Shown: positions 11,043 through 21,104 of the stretch, piece by piece | Numbering within the stretch: the first letter of the stretch is position 1 | Layout of the letters: every line of letters begins with the position of its first letter | NCBI GenBank assembly: GCA_038380795.1 | Contig: CM076267.1 | Coordinates: forward strand, 10,275,501-10,339,500 | From: Pyrocephalus nanus | Lineage: Eukaryota > Chordata > Aves > Passeriformes > Tyrannidae | Reading direction: 5' to 3' | DNA length: 64,000 nt | Position numbers and translations under genes: made by a program | The notes under the pieces: generated by a model | Databases searched by the model: none | What the model saw: only the letters and a program-made list of their open reading frames with translations | Told to the model about the DNA's origin: nothing

Positions 11043-14000
11043 AAGAGACCATGCCCCTGCTCCCAGCTTCGTGGACATGCCATGTTTTTCAAAACCAGAC
11101 TGGAGAAAGTCTATAAATTACATAAAAGCACCAACAAATGGACCCAAATGGCTGATACACAAACAGGGTTAATATCAATAGAGATATGTCTGTAAAAAAT
11201 AAAAAATACAGAGAATCAGCTCATCATTCTATCCTTCAGAAGTTCTAAACGGTTAACAAATTTCCCACCAAGTAACCAGATTTATCCCTGCTGCATTTTT
11301 CAAGACCATACTATCAAGCCTGGGAGGTGCCCAGCTTGCACACCCAGGCAGGAGCCTTCTCCCTTCCCTGTTCTCCACACAGTCCAAGCAAAATTGCAGG
11401 GAACATTGCAGCTCATACACATCCATCTAACATCAGCCCTTGAGACAGATTTGCACAGAGGCTGGCTTAAAAAAGGCTTTTCCCCTTTTCTCCTTAGCGC
11501 TGTACACAGCACAGCTGGAGATGGGGACACAGCTCCAGGTGTGGACTGTGGTCGGAGGGAGGACAGGCTCCTGATGAGTTTTCCCTGGGCAAGGAGCAGT
11601 TTGAAGCCACAACATAACCTCATGTACTTCATGCTGCTTGATTACATGTTAAGTATACCTGCACAGGCCATTTGCCTTCCCTCCAGTGCCAAATTATTTC
11701 ATGTCTCCTAAAATTTCACCAAAGAAATCACAGTTTTTTACTCTCCTGGAAGCCTCTGGAAAAGAAGTTCCTCTGCTGACAGTTTCAGGCACCAGCAGCA
11801 TCTTTCTGTTTGCAAAAGCCCATCAGTAATGGATAACCCCAGAGCACCCGGACACTGCTACTCCATCAGCGCAATTACAAAACAAAAGGTGGGTTTGAAG
11901 GACATCTTTGTAGTTGCTCTGAAAAATAAGTCATCCATCACTGGGTAGTGAATAGCCATCATGACAAGTGATCTTCCATATGGCCTTAAATCTATTCCAG
12001 CTCACCAAAGAACATAACATATTTGAAACCCTGTATTTTTCCTTTCTGCCTTTCACAGGCAGGCAGTTCTTCTGAAATGGCACCAGGGCAAGAAAGCCTT
12101 CTCACGAAGCAGCTTTCTAGAAACAGGGCAACACTGCTGCAGCCATCACACCCTCCTTGCTGGACACAGCAAAGGATACCTGAGCATTTGGGCCTGAAAG
12201 TGGGACTGAGGATAAAAGCACCCCCTTTATATTGTCACCTATTGCTTCCAACATACAGCCTGCAAAAGTACAGTGGTTTGATCCATGCAGACTTTTGGAC
12301 CAGACAGAATGAAGACTGTAAAAGCCATTTTCACCTGCAGCTGAACTACAAGTGTTAGTATTATTATGGCTGAATTACTGTTAATGGTAAATGAGGCAGC
12401 ACTTGCCATTCACAGTCAGACTGTGCAACAAGACTGTCTTGTACATGTAAATATGTCATCACTGGTGACCAAAGGCTACAGCTACCTCTGTGTGTCCCTA
12501 TCTGCTCTCAGGAGTCACCTCTGTGGCACTCAGCTCCAGGAGATGCACAAGTTGACCAGCTAAGCTAGTGAAAATTATCAGACAAAGGAGTGAGGTAACT
12601 CAATGAAAAGACAGGACCAATGTAGCTGCATTTTGAACAGGCACCAGAGCACGGTCCTGAGAGACCCCTAAAAAGAGTGCATTGTATCAGCAAAGTGTTT
12701 TGGGACCAAGCACAAGAGTCCTGGTTGCTGAAGCCTTTCTGTCATCAAGTAAGCAAGACTTTGTGCACTCTGTGTTAAATATAGGAGACTTTGCTATTAA
12801 CTCATCCTCTTAACAAGAATAATGTCTCAGATCCCAGGCTGTGGCTAGCTCTCACATCAAAGGTAGGAACTTCTCAGCCACAGGCAATGTTTGGAATTTA
12901 AGCAGCTTTGTATATAAGCATCTCGTCCAACTGTGAAGCAAATGAGAATAGCCAACATGCTAGACACATCAAGGGAGTTTGAAGACACTCAAGTGAAGTA
13001 ATGGACCAAATTTATCCAGCTGCATGTTCAGCAGTGTCAGTGCAAGTTGAGTGTTGGCCAATATTTGTTAAATTTTTTTCAGGAAAATGAAAAAGTCAAT
13101 TCTTTCAGACACAGACACTATACAACTGAGGTCTTAATGAACAAAAAAGTCAGTGGGTGTATGTAGAGCACATAACAAGGGCTTCTTAGCAAAAGCCCAC
13201 TATATTGAGGGCTGAAGGACAATTTCAGACACTCTTCTACAAGGAAGGGCTGCAAATCTCAAAGGTAATGTGCATGGAGACCGGGAGAGAAATGTGTGAC
13301 TTTAAAAGATGGTCACCTCCTGAGCTGCAGCAGGGCAGGCTGCTGGCAAGGGGCTCCCTGCTAACAGCCCCAGTGTCCTGACTGTGCACAGGAGAGGCAA
13401 GAAAAGACTTGAAAGGGGACAGTGCTGCCAGAGGGTACTTTCCCGCTTCTCAGTATCACCCAGAATAGACACGCTCCAACACGATGAACGAATTAGAAAA
13501 CTGTGAGCCCATCCTACAGCCAGGGAATAAACAAAAAGCCCCAAGATCTGCAAAACTTTCCTCAGGACGAGGAAGGAAACTCCTGAAGGCAGATCAGTGC
13601 CTGAAGCAATGCCCTCACTCTGGATTATGTACGTGCTCAACCAAGGGGCAGCTCATGACCCGCAGATGAGGCCATGGCCACTGCTTTCAGAGGTCATTCC
13701 GGTTTCTGACAAAATCCTTGTGTTAGAGGCTACATCTCAGCACATGCTATCAGATTTCCCAGCAAGGGCTGGGGAAAGGTATACATAAATGGAAAAACCA
13801 ATGGCTCTAGCAAGGACCCCAAAACCAACAGTAAATCTGTCTCCAGGAGGGTCCAGTGTAGCAATGATTCATTCCTCAGTTCATAAGTTATTATAAACAT
13901 ATCCTTAATAATGCTTATTTTCATCCTATTCCCCAGCTGTTTCTAATACATTTGTTTGTCTGCATGCTGGATCCAAGGCCATGTCTGCACAGCGCCATCT

Positions 14001-15660
14001 GATTTTGGCTGCAGAGCCCCTTGTACACACAGGCTGTACTTTGTATCCTGCCCTACACCTCCCTGCTACCCCTCTTAAGACCCAAGCCCTTCTGCAGTAG
14101 ACAGGCAGAGGACAGGGGTATGAAGAAAGGGCAGGCTGGACACTGAAGCATCATCCCCATCGTCCAGGTATTGGTTTGCAGGCTCACCATCCTCACAAGC
14201 ACGGAAATACACAGCATGAACCTCTTGCTTTGTCCCTGCAGGTCTCATCGTGGTCTGCCAAGACACTTGAATGTTGCAATCCCCTCTTTACCAAGAGACA
14301 CAGAAAGCACTGTGCCGTGATCCAGTCACTCTGCAGCCCCTCACACCTCCTTCATCTCCTGGCTTACTGTGCCATCCACATAGCAGGACTGGCCACAAGC
14401 TTGTATTACTCCAGCGACACAAGAAGAGAGCACACCACGTGAGCTTGAGCAGCTGACAGAATAACGTGTTCTTGTAAACTTGGAAGCACTGAAAAATTAA
14501 AAGAGTGGATCCTCAGCATGGCTGAGTCATATGTAAGGGCAGAGCAGCATCACACATGCACAGTCCATCTCCCAGCAGGGATTCCCCGGGTGGCAGAAGC
14601 TGCTCACTGTTTCAGATGAGCTGGTGTAAGGAGAAGCCAGATGGATGAGGCGAGAAGCTTAAGGCATGCTTCCACTTCCATGTTAAATGTAACAATCCTG
14701 AAACTGAGAAAGTTCCTTTTTCCCCTGCACAAATGCCCCAGTTGGCCTGGGGAACTCGACTCCCACAGAACATGGAGGTCAGCAGCTCAAGGGGCTTCCG
14801 CAACAGGTTGGAGATCTGCAAACAACAATCTCCAGGGAACTGTGAAGATTAACAAAATAAGCAAGAGTTTTGAAAAGAATGTAAGCCTACAGACTTTGAA
14901 GTGAAAGCCAAGCTCTACCTCTTGGAGTGAAATATAAATTATGCCTGGAGAGAGCTCTGTGAGCTTTCAGATTGCCTTCTCTAAGTAGAGTGCAGGGCCT
15001 CTGTTGGAGAGGTCTGGGGCTAGATGGAGCACTGATCTGCTCCAGAGTGGCTTTTCCTAGAAAAGCTTCAGTTCTAGTCTGAAAAATGCAGCTCTTGGCT
15101 TCAAATAAAGATCAGCTGCTGGAAATATGGAAATACTTTCTATACTTAAAAAAAGCATGCGTAGGCAAGAAGAAGGCCTCCTGTCAGAGCACTGCATGGG
15201 GCTTAATCACTTGGCTCCTGATGCCTTCAGCAGGAGTTGTTCATCCCAAGTCCCATGCAATGTTTCAGGAAAGGCAGCCCACATTCTCCTAGTTCTCAGA
15301 ACAGATTTGACTATTTAAAAACTTTGGCACAAAGTTTCTTTAACCAAACAAAACTGAACTCCTTGGGCTTAAACCCATCCCTCGAGGAACTCCACTGGAG
15401 TCCAGTATGCAACAGTAGGATTAATCTGGTCCATATTTTTTCTTTCTTCTTCCCTCAGTAAAGGCCTTTCCTGTATTTCTATACCACCACCACCACCCCA
15501 GTTTCAGGGGCAGAAACCTCCCAGGTTTATGATAGCCTAATTGCCTTCCTTTTTTTCCCCTGAAAGTCTCAGTGGATTTTACTTGTGTTTGCAGTACGGT
15601 GGCATCTTGGCTTGCTACAACATACAAACAGAAGGGACGTCTGATGTGAGCAGAGAGAGG
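11043..15660. other. intronic stretch, nothing recognised
   Basis: Non-coding sequence directly upstream of the KALRN acceptor. Frames of 60-112 codons are scattered on both strands with no family match and no splice context that I trust. No simple repeat longer than about 12 bp was noticed. Confidence 0.45.
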
Positions 15661-15671
15661 CAGAACAAAGG

Positions 15672-15766
15672 AGACTTTATTATTCCCATTGTAGCCTTTG
15701 CAAACTGAGACACAGAGAGATTGACTTGTCCTGTGTCAGACAGAAAGTTTGTGCAGAGCTGAACCC
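15672..15766 (-). mobile_element. MIR-like CORE-SINE relic, reverse orientation
   Basis: The plus strand reads TTTATTATTCCCATTGTAG, then CAAACTGAGACACAGAGAGA, then TTGACTTGTCC, then GTGCAGAGCTGAACCC. These blocks occur in the same order in the reverse complement of MIR (TTATTATCCCCATTTTACAG, AAACTGAGGCACAGAGAG, TTAAGTGACTTGCCC, GCAGAGCTGGGAAC). This is one of the clearest old SINE matches in the window. Confidence 0.65.
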
Positions 15767-15770
15767 TCAT

Positions 15771-15792
15771 TTCCCCAATGCTTCCCCAATGC
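15771..15792. repeat. 11-bp tandem duplication
   Basis: TTCCCCAATGC occurs twice in direct succession (15771-15781 and 15782-15792) with no mismatch, which suggests a recent slippage event. Confidence 0.85.
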
Positions 15793-16368
15793 TTTTCTCA
15801 TACAAACATTCCTTTGTTTTCTGGCAGAATATAATCCTCTTTTTTCTTCTCTTTACACTTCTGGCTTCCTCCTCCTGCCCTTCTCTCTCCATTATTCTTT
15901 CCTTCTGCGTTTCTGCCTCAAATATTTACTTTTTGTGTGTGATAAACCCTCTTTAACCCCTTCCTTCCCTTCCTGCAGGCTATTGTCGGTCCCCGCAGGG
16001 CTGTGAGCCTTCCCAGTTTGATTTCTCTCATTTTCCACAGGCCATGCAGAGGGGCTTAGCCAAGGGCTGCTGGGGCCTTTGCCGCTGGGACTCTGCTGGC
16101 TGAGGCTCATTGGTTCTGAGGCACAGAGGCCACAGCATGGCACAAGCATTTGGTTGAATAGGAGCAACATGTGCTCCCGACTAGTATTTTAGCACCATCT
16201 GGCAGAGATAAATGGGGCTGGACACTCTGCATCTGCTGGTCGCTCTTCTGCGGACAACAGCCTGATCCCTGACACAAAGAAAGAGCCATTCAGTGCCCCC
16301 AGCACCCCAGGAGCCCACGACGCTCTCCTGCCATGCAGGCAGCAGAAGAGCAGGTTTTGATTTCACAG

Positions 16369-16411
16369 AGGAAGGAAGGAAGGATTGGAATGGATTGAAT
16401 TGAATTGAATC
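16369..16411. repeat. GGAA / GAATT compound microsatellite
   Basis: About three and a half GGAA units are followed by GGATTGGAATGGATT and then three GAATT units. It is a small compound simple repeat. Confidence 0.85.
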
Positions 16412-17363
16412 TAAAGGCAGCACCAGACAGAAATACCACAAAATTAAGCTGTAAATATCATTACGAACTATTACTGAAGATTAAGCCAGAGCTATATATC
16501 TCTCCTTAATGACCAATAAAGGTAATACCTGGTCTCACAGGAAGCATTTAGGACTGCAGGTCAGAGTGTGGCAGGGATAGGGGAAAAGGCAGGTTGGACT
16601 AGCACCATAGCCCTTGGGCAAGGATGGCATCTGTGCCCCTCCATCCTCCATTCTCTTTCTCAAGACACGAGATCAAGAGTGCAGACTGACACACAGACTC
16701 GTTCCACAGCTTCAGAAGTTGCAAGAACCATGGACATCAATTAGATGGTCTGAACAGACTAATCCCACTGCACCACATGCCACACTCTTTATCCCAGCTG
16801 AGACAGAAATCATATGCATTACATTGCTGCATTATTCTAAAACGAAAAGATGGATGTTGGGTTTATACGTAATACTTAACCTCAGTTCACGACTAATGTT
16901 ATTTTCTCTGTGTTTCCTTACTCTGTCCTTCATTTTATTAATTATACAGCACTACTGCTCACTGAAATATCCTTCTGGTCACAGCTATCAGGTGGCAGTA
17001 CTGCAGGCTACCTCTGCTTCCAAGTTTTGCCAGCCCATGTCAGAGGTCCAGTTGCTTTTCTGCCCCCTCCACACTGACAGGTTAGATCCTCTGATTTCCC
17101 GCTGCTTGAATCCCCATACATGGAAAGCCACTGCCAGCACAGCCCCCACCTCTCCCCTGCCTGTAGCACCTAGAGAGGCAGGGCTGGGGTTTGGGGGACC
17201 TTGCTAATTGCTGAGATTGTTATTCCTTCCACGAGGTACTTGGCAGCATCGAGCCTCCCAGCACAGCCTTTGAATGTCCACACATTTAAACAGTAGCCTC
17301 AGCTTGAAAGCTCGCCAAAGAATAGGCAAGGCCTCAAGAAGGATAGAGCCGCTTGCAGCAAGC

Positions 17364-17720
17364 ATGCAAATTCATCAGCCTCTCTGCACGTGTGGCCTCT
17401 CATAAGCCGTGTTCAGCATCTGAAGCCGAAAACATCCCACCCTGTGCATACCACCTAAGCTGACAGCCAGGCTTTGCCTTTCAATAGATGGCACAAAACC
17501 ATTCAAAGCATCAGAAGGATACTGAATTTATGCGCAATCTGCGGCCAAGGCTCTGCTTCAACTCCATCCATGGGGGATTTTAATCATTTCATTTTAATCA
17601 TATACTAATAGAGTTGCTAAGAGAATGCAATGGCTGTGAGTTGATCTTGTACGCATTTCCCTTTTATTTTCATGAGGACTCTGGAATCAGGCTGAGATCT
17701 TTCAGTTCCTACCCTTGGAA
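17364..17720. other. candidate conserved intronic enhancer patch
   Basis: Seen: an exact octamer ATGCAAAT at 17364-17371, a perfect E-box CACGTG at 17387-17392, and two copies of TTTTAATCAT at 17578-17587 and 17592-17601, in a stretch without simple repeats. Inference only: this density of neural transcription-factor cores is typical of conserved non-coding elements in large neuronal genes. No conservation could be measured here. Confidence 0.25.
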
Positions 17721-17737
17721 AAATAATTAGACGTTAT

Positions 17738-17900
17738 AGGTAGCCCTGTGGATAGCACATCTGACTGCTAGTCAAAAGACTTGGCTCTATTTGTGGTTCT
17801 GCTCCTAAATTGCTTTATGATCCTGAACAAGCTGTTTTAACTGTGCCAGATCTTGGTTTCCCTCTCTGCAGAACGGAAATAATGACTGCCCACATTAGTA
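17738..17900 (+). mobile_element. MIR-like CORE-SINE with tRNA-derived head, forward orientation
   Basis: It starts with a tRNA-like head. A box-A-like TGGATAGCACATCTGAC at 17749-17765 is followed by CTGCTAGTCAAAAGACTTGG and a box-B-like GGTTCTGCTCC at 17795-17805. The CORE region then follows the MIR order: a TCCTGAACAAGC block, then TTGGTTTCCCTCTCTGCAGA and GGAAATAATGACTGCC, compared with the familiar CTCAGTTTCCCCATCTGTAAAATGGGGATAATGA consensus (shown split here only as a known pattern). The head plus core makes it nearly full length at the 5' side. It abuts an opposite-facing copy. Confidence 0.7.
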
Positions 17901-17924
17901 AAGCACAGTCAGGTTCACAGACCT

Positions 17925-18065
17925 CAAAAGCACCTTACAAACGTGAATTAATTCTGCCTCAAAAAACCTCTCTGAGGCAGGGAACTGTTGCAGTGCACTT
18001 TTACAGATAGGCAAAAATGAGGCACCGACAGTGGGAAACACTTGCTCTGGTGATCACAGAAAGGG
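17925..18065 (-). mobile_element. MIR-like CORE-SINE relic, reverse orientation
   Basis: The plus strand reads AAAAGCACCTTACAAACGTG, AATTAATTCTGCCTC, CTCTCTGAGGCAGGGAACTG, TTTTACAGATAGGCAAAAAT, GAGGCACCGACAGTGGG and ACTTGCTCTGGTGATCACAG. This is the reverse complement of a MIR tail and core (AAGCGCTTTACAAAC, CTCTGAGGTAGG, TTTACAGATGGGGAAACTGA, GGCACAGAGAGG, TTGCCCAAGGTCACA). Together with the forward copy just below it forms a tail-to-tail pair. Confidence 0.7.
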
Positions 18066-19371
18066 CTTTTTGGGAAGAAAATGGAGACGTTGGGAGAATG
18101 GGAAAAATTAGGTCATCTGACACAAAATCCTGTGTTTTATTTCTTAAGTGTGCAAGGGATAGATGTGCTGCCCTAGAGGGAAATAAGTATATTCAACACC
18201 TTGAGCTTTTAGTCGTTAAGTGTCTTGCAACCTACATATTTCTCTACACATCAGTGACCACCCAGACGCAACAGCCTTTTATGGTGTTAATAAACAGCTA
18301 CGGGCCATTTGTAATCTGAAGTCACATTTTAGACATAGCCATGGTTTCTACCCAGGCCTAGTGTGCGTGAATATTTTCTTTTCATTTCACTCCCCTCTCA
18401 ATTACAATTGGGTTCCTTATGGAAACATTCCTCAGAATTTTATAATCCCATAAAAAGTTCAGAACTGCTGATGGATTCCTGGAGGAAGGATGCAGGGCCC
18501 CTGTGAAGTTGTAGAAGCTGAGCACCCAGGGTCTCATCCTCTATTAAATTCTGTAGGTTAGAATAATTTCCTTTAACTGGCACTGGTTTAGTCAACAGGC
18601 TTTTTCCAAAAAGCTGCAAAAGGGCATCTGCCAGCACCTGTCACCTCTCAGGGACGTGCTTAGGTTTCCCGTCCATCTCTCAGAAAGCCTCCCACTCACA
18701 TCCCAGAGGTCCCCAGCCACCAGTAACTTCTCCAGGACAAAAAAAAATAAAATAAAATATCTAATTATGTACAACATTGAGAAGACACTTAGCTGAAACG
18801 CCAGCCTTACAAAGGAACCATATGCCAGTGCCCCAAGTGTGCTTTGCAAACATCTGCCTCTCAGGGGATTTCATGCCAGACAGTAAGAAAGCAACTTTAA
18901 TTAGAGGCCAATTGAGATCCTTGTCCCAAAACCTGTGACTTCCCTAGAAAAGAAAAAACATCCCAAACAAACAAAAAATGTTTAAAAACATTCTGTACAT
19001 TTTCTCTTTTAATGTAGAGTTCTCTTTTTAATTTTTCTAACAGATTTCAACGCTCCCCATCTGAATGGATACACAGGCTGACCAAGTTCCCATTGCCTTC
19101 AGAAAAACCCTTGCCCAGGAAGCGTGGCTATGTCGAGTACGAGTGTCAGAGTAGGTTTTAAATTAGTCATTTCTGACTGTGGTTCATTCGACATTCACAA
19201 ACTAGAGCCTCACTATTAATTAGGCTTACATTTCCCCTGTCTCACCTCGCCTCAAATCCCATCTGACCGGATACATTTCTGCCTTTGCTCATCTCCTTTG
19301 GTCCCTTTTCCTTTCTGTCAGGGCTTATGATTTCTGCTTGCAGCTATTGTGTCATCCTGGGAAGCTGATTT

Positions 19372-19390
19372 AAAAAAAAAAAAAAAAAAA
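19372..19390. repeat. A19 homopolymer followed by G5
   Basis: Nineteen uninterrupted A bases followed by GGGGG and an A/G-rich tail to about 19411. No gene-like body or target-site duplication was seen beside it, so I do not call it a retropseudogene tail. Confidence 0.93.
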
Positions 19391-20439
19391 GGGGGAAGAA
19401 GAAAAAGAAAACCTAAATCTGCAATTCAAAGAGAAGTATTCCCTTCTTGTGCGTGAATTCCCTGGTTAGGGATAAAGTGAGATCCATGCCCTAAGCTCTT
19501 GAAACAGGGCAGGCAAAAGTAGAAACCATCCCTTCAGAGGTGTACATGGGTCCCTGGTGGGATGGCAGTGGCTGTCCCCCTCCCTGAGCAGGACACAGCT
19601 CATCCAGGAAAGGCAGTTGCAGGCTTCTGGCTGGTGCATCTCTGGACAAAAACAACAAAACCAAGGCAGCAAGAACAGCAGCAGAAAGCACTCCAGCTGA
19701 TGTCAGGCAGAGCACATCTCAGGGGCACAGGGAAGGCTCAGGCTATGCTGCAATGCTGGGCTACTCCAACAGCCGCTCTGCAGTCCCTTCCTGGTGAGCA
19801 GGACCTCCCTCCACACCCTCCAGCCTTCTGCTCTTATTTCAGTTTCCCAGGGTCTACTCCTCTGCAAACCTCTATAAATCCAACCACATCCCACCAGCAG
19901 GGCCTGTACATAGCCCACTTGCAGCTGACTTCAGGTGTTCCCAGACCTCTTTCATAAAGCACTGAACTGGGAAGCAGCAGCTCCTCTGAGGGCCGCACCA
20001 GGAAATACTCTGGGTGTAACAGCAATTGCTTCAACTTCCCCAACAGCATCCTAAATCTAAACAAAACCAGGGCAAACATTTTACATACATCAGCTGGAGG
20101 GGGAGGGCAAGACACTCACAGGACTAAATAATTTATCTGCCTCTCTTGCGGATGCTGACATTTTTGACACACATTAAACATTAATGAACATCATTTTATG
20201 GATGGCTGAGTCATGCCAGTCAATGGATAATCTCCTGCCTCTCCACCTGCCCCTTTCACCCTCATTTGGCTCCTATCGCAGAGTGCAGCCACTTGTAACT
20301 CTGCCCCCTGAAAGAAGCCGGGCTCCCCCAGATGCCAAAGGGCAGAGCTAAAGCACCGAGGGGGCTGAACAGACCCCAGTGAACACATGGATGAGAACCC
20401 AGCCCACCGAGTCCTAACCCCACTGCTGTTAAATTCACA

Positions 20440-20800
20440 AACCTGCTGTTTTGTTAATTAGCTAACACGAGATGCTGTGAATCATTTTGGAAAGCAAATT
20501 ACCTCCCCAATTTCCAAAAGCTTCCTAGCTGCATTTCTTTTTTAACTTACTATTTTTTCCTTCTCTCAATGTATAAATGCCAATTAAATTACAGCCTGCC
20601 TCTGTTTAATCTAATGTTAGCCTACTCATATTTTCAGCTGCTCCCTGATGCCAGTTACGGCCCCTTATGCCCAAATCTCTTTAGCATGCTAGTATAAATG
20701 TTTATAGCCCTAAGACTTAGTGCTGTAAGAAGCTTGACATTTTTGTGCTAATAACCTGCGATGTTATTGTAATGTTGAATTCGAAAGGATCACCAATGGG
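20440..20800. other. candidate conserved intronic enhancer patch
   Basis: Seen: TGTTAATTAGCTAACAC with a TAATTA core at 20455-20460, AAGCAAATTACC, CCAATTAAATTACAG, TTTAATCTAATG and TTTAGCATGCTAGTATAAAT within 360 bp, with no simple repeat. Inference: this cluster of homeodomain cores has the texture of a deeply conserved developmental enhancer inside a neuronal gene. Without cross-species alignment it stays a candidate. Confidence 0.28.
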
Positions 20801-21009
20801 TTGAAAACACAGCTTTCCTTTAGTTTGTTCCAGCTAAGGACACATATAAAGAGATGACTGGGATTAAAGCCTCATGAGCTGTCTGGATCTCTTCCCGGAC
20901 AAACAGTCCTTAAATTTGCTGAGATGATACTCACCAGAAGGCAGAGTTACAAAAAGCCACTGGGCAGGCTTCAGAGAGAGAGGATATGCATTTAATCTCA
21001 TCTTACATA

Positions 21010-21104
21010 TCATAGAATCATAGAATCATTTAAGTTGCAAAAGAACTTTAAGATCATCAAGTCCAACTGTTAACCCAGCACTGCCAAGTCCACCACTAAA
21101 CCCA
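21010..21104 (-). mobile_element. CR1 LINE 3' end fragment, reverse orientation
   Basis: The plus strand begins with ATCATAGAATCATAGAATCA, the reverse complement of the two ATTCTATG units that end avian CR1 elements. It continues with a diverged copy of the familiar 3' UTR (AGATCATCAAGTCCAACTGT, TAACCCAGCACTGCCAAGTC, CACCACTAAACCC). The element reads on the minus strand with its 3' tip at about 21010. It is 5'-truncated after only about 95 bp, as most bird CR1 copies are, and the divergence suggests an old insertion. Confidence 0.93.

Larger units (their letters stand above)
18070..21000. other. intronic stretch; A19 run and an enhancer-like patch
   Basis: No exon recognised. Contains the A19 run at 19372-19390 and a homeodomain-core-rich patch at 20440-20800. 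Several overlapping frames between 19466 and 20388 occupy a GC-richer patch and read differently on both strands, with no family resemblance. Confidence 0.5.

Noticed and set aside
16614..17207. 197-codon plus-strand open frame, the longest in the window
   Set aside because: No family resemblance, no start or splice context, mixed Leu/Ser/Pro composition, and it lies in the intron of a gene on the other strand. A frame of this length is not surprising in 64 kb.
17738..17810. tRNA gene suggested by box A and box B
   Set aside because: The cloverleaf is not complete and the sequence runs directly into a SINE core; it is the head of a SINE.
19372..19390. A19 run as the tail of a processed pseudogene
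   Set aside because: No gene-like body upstream and no flanking direct repeats were seen.
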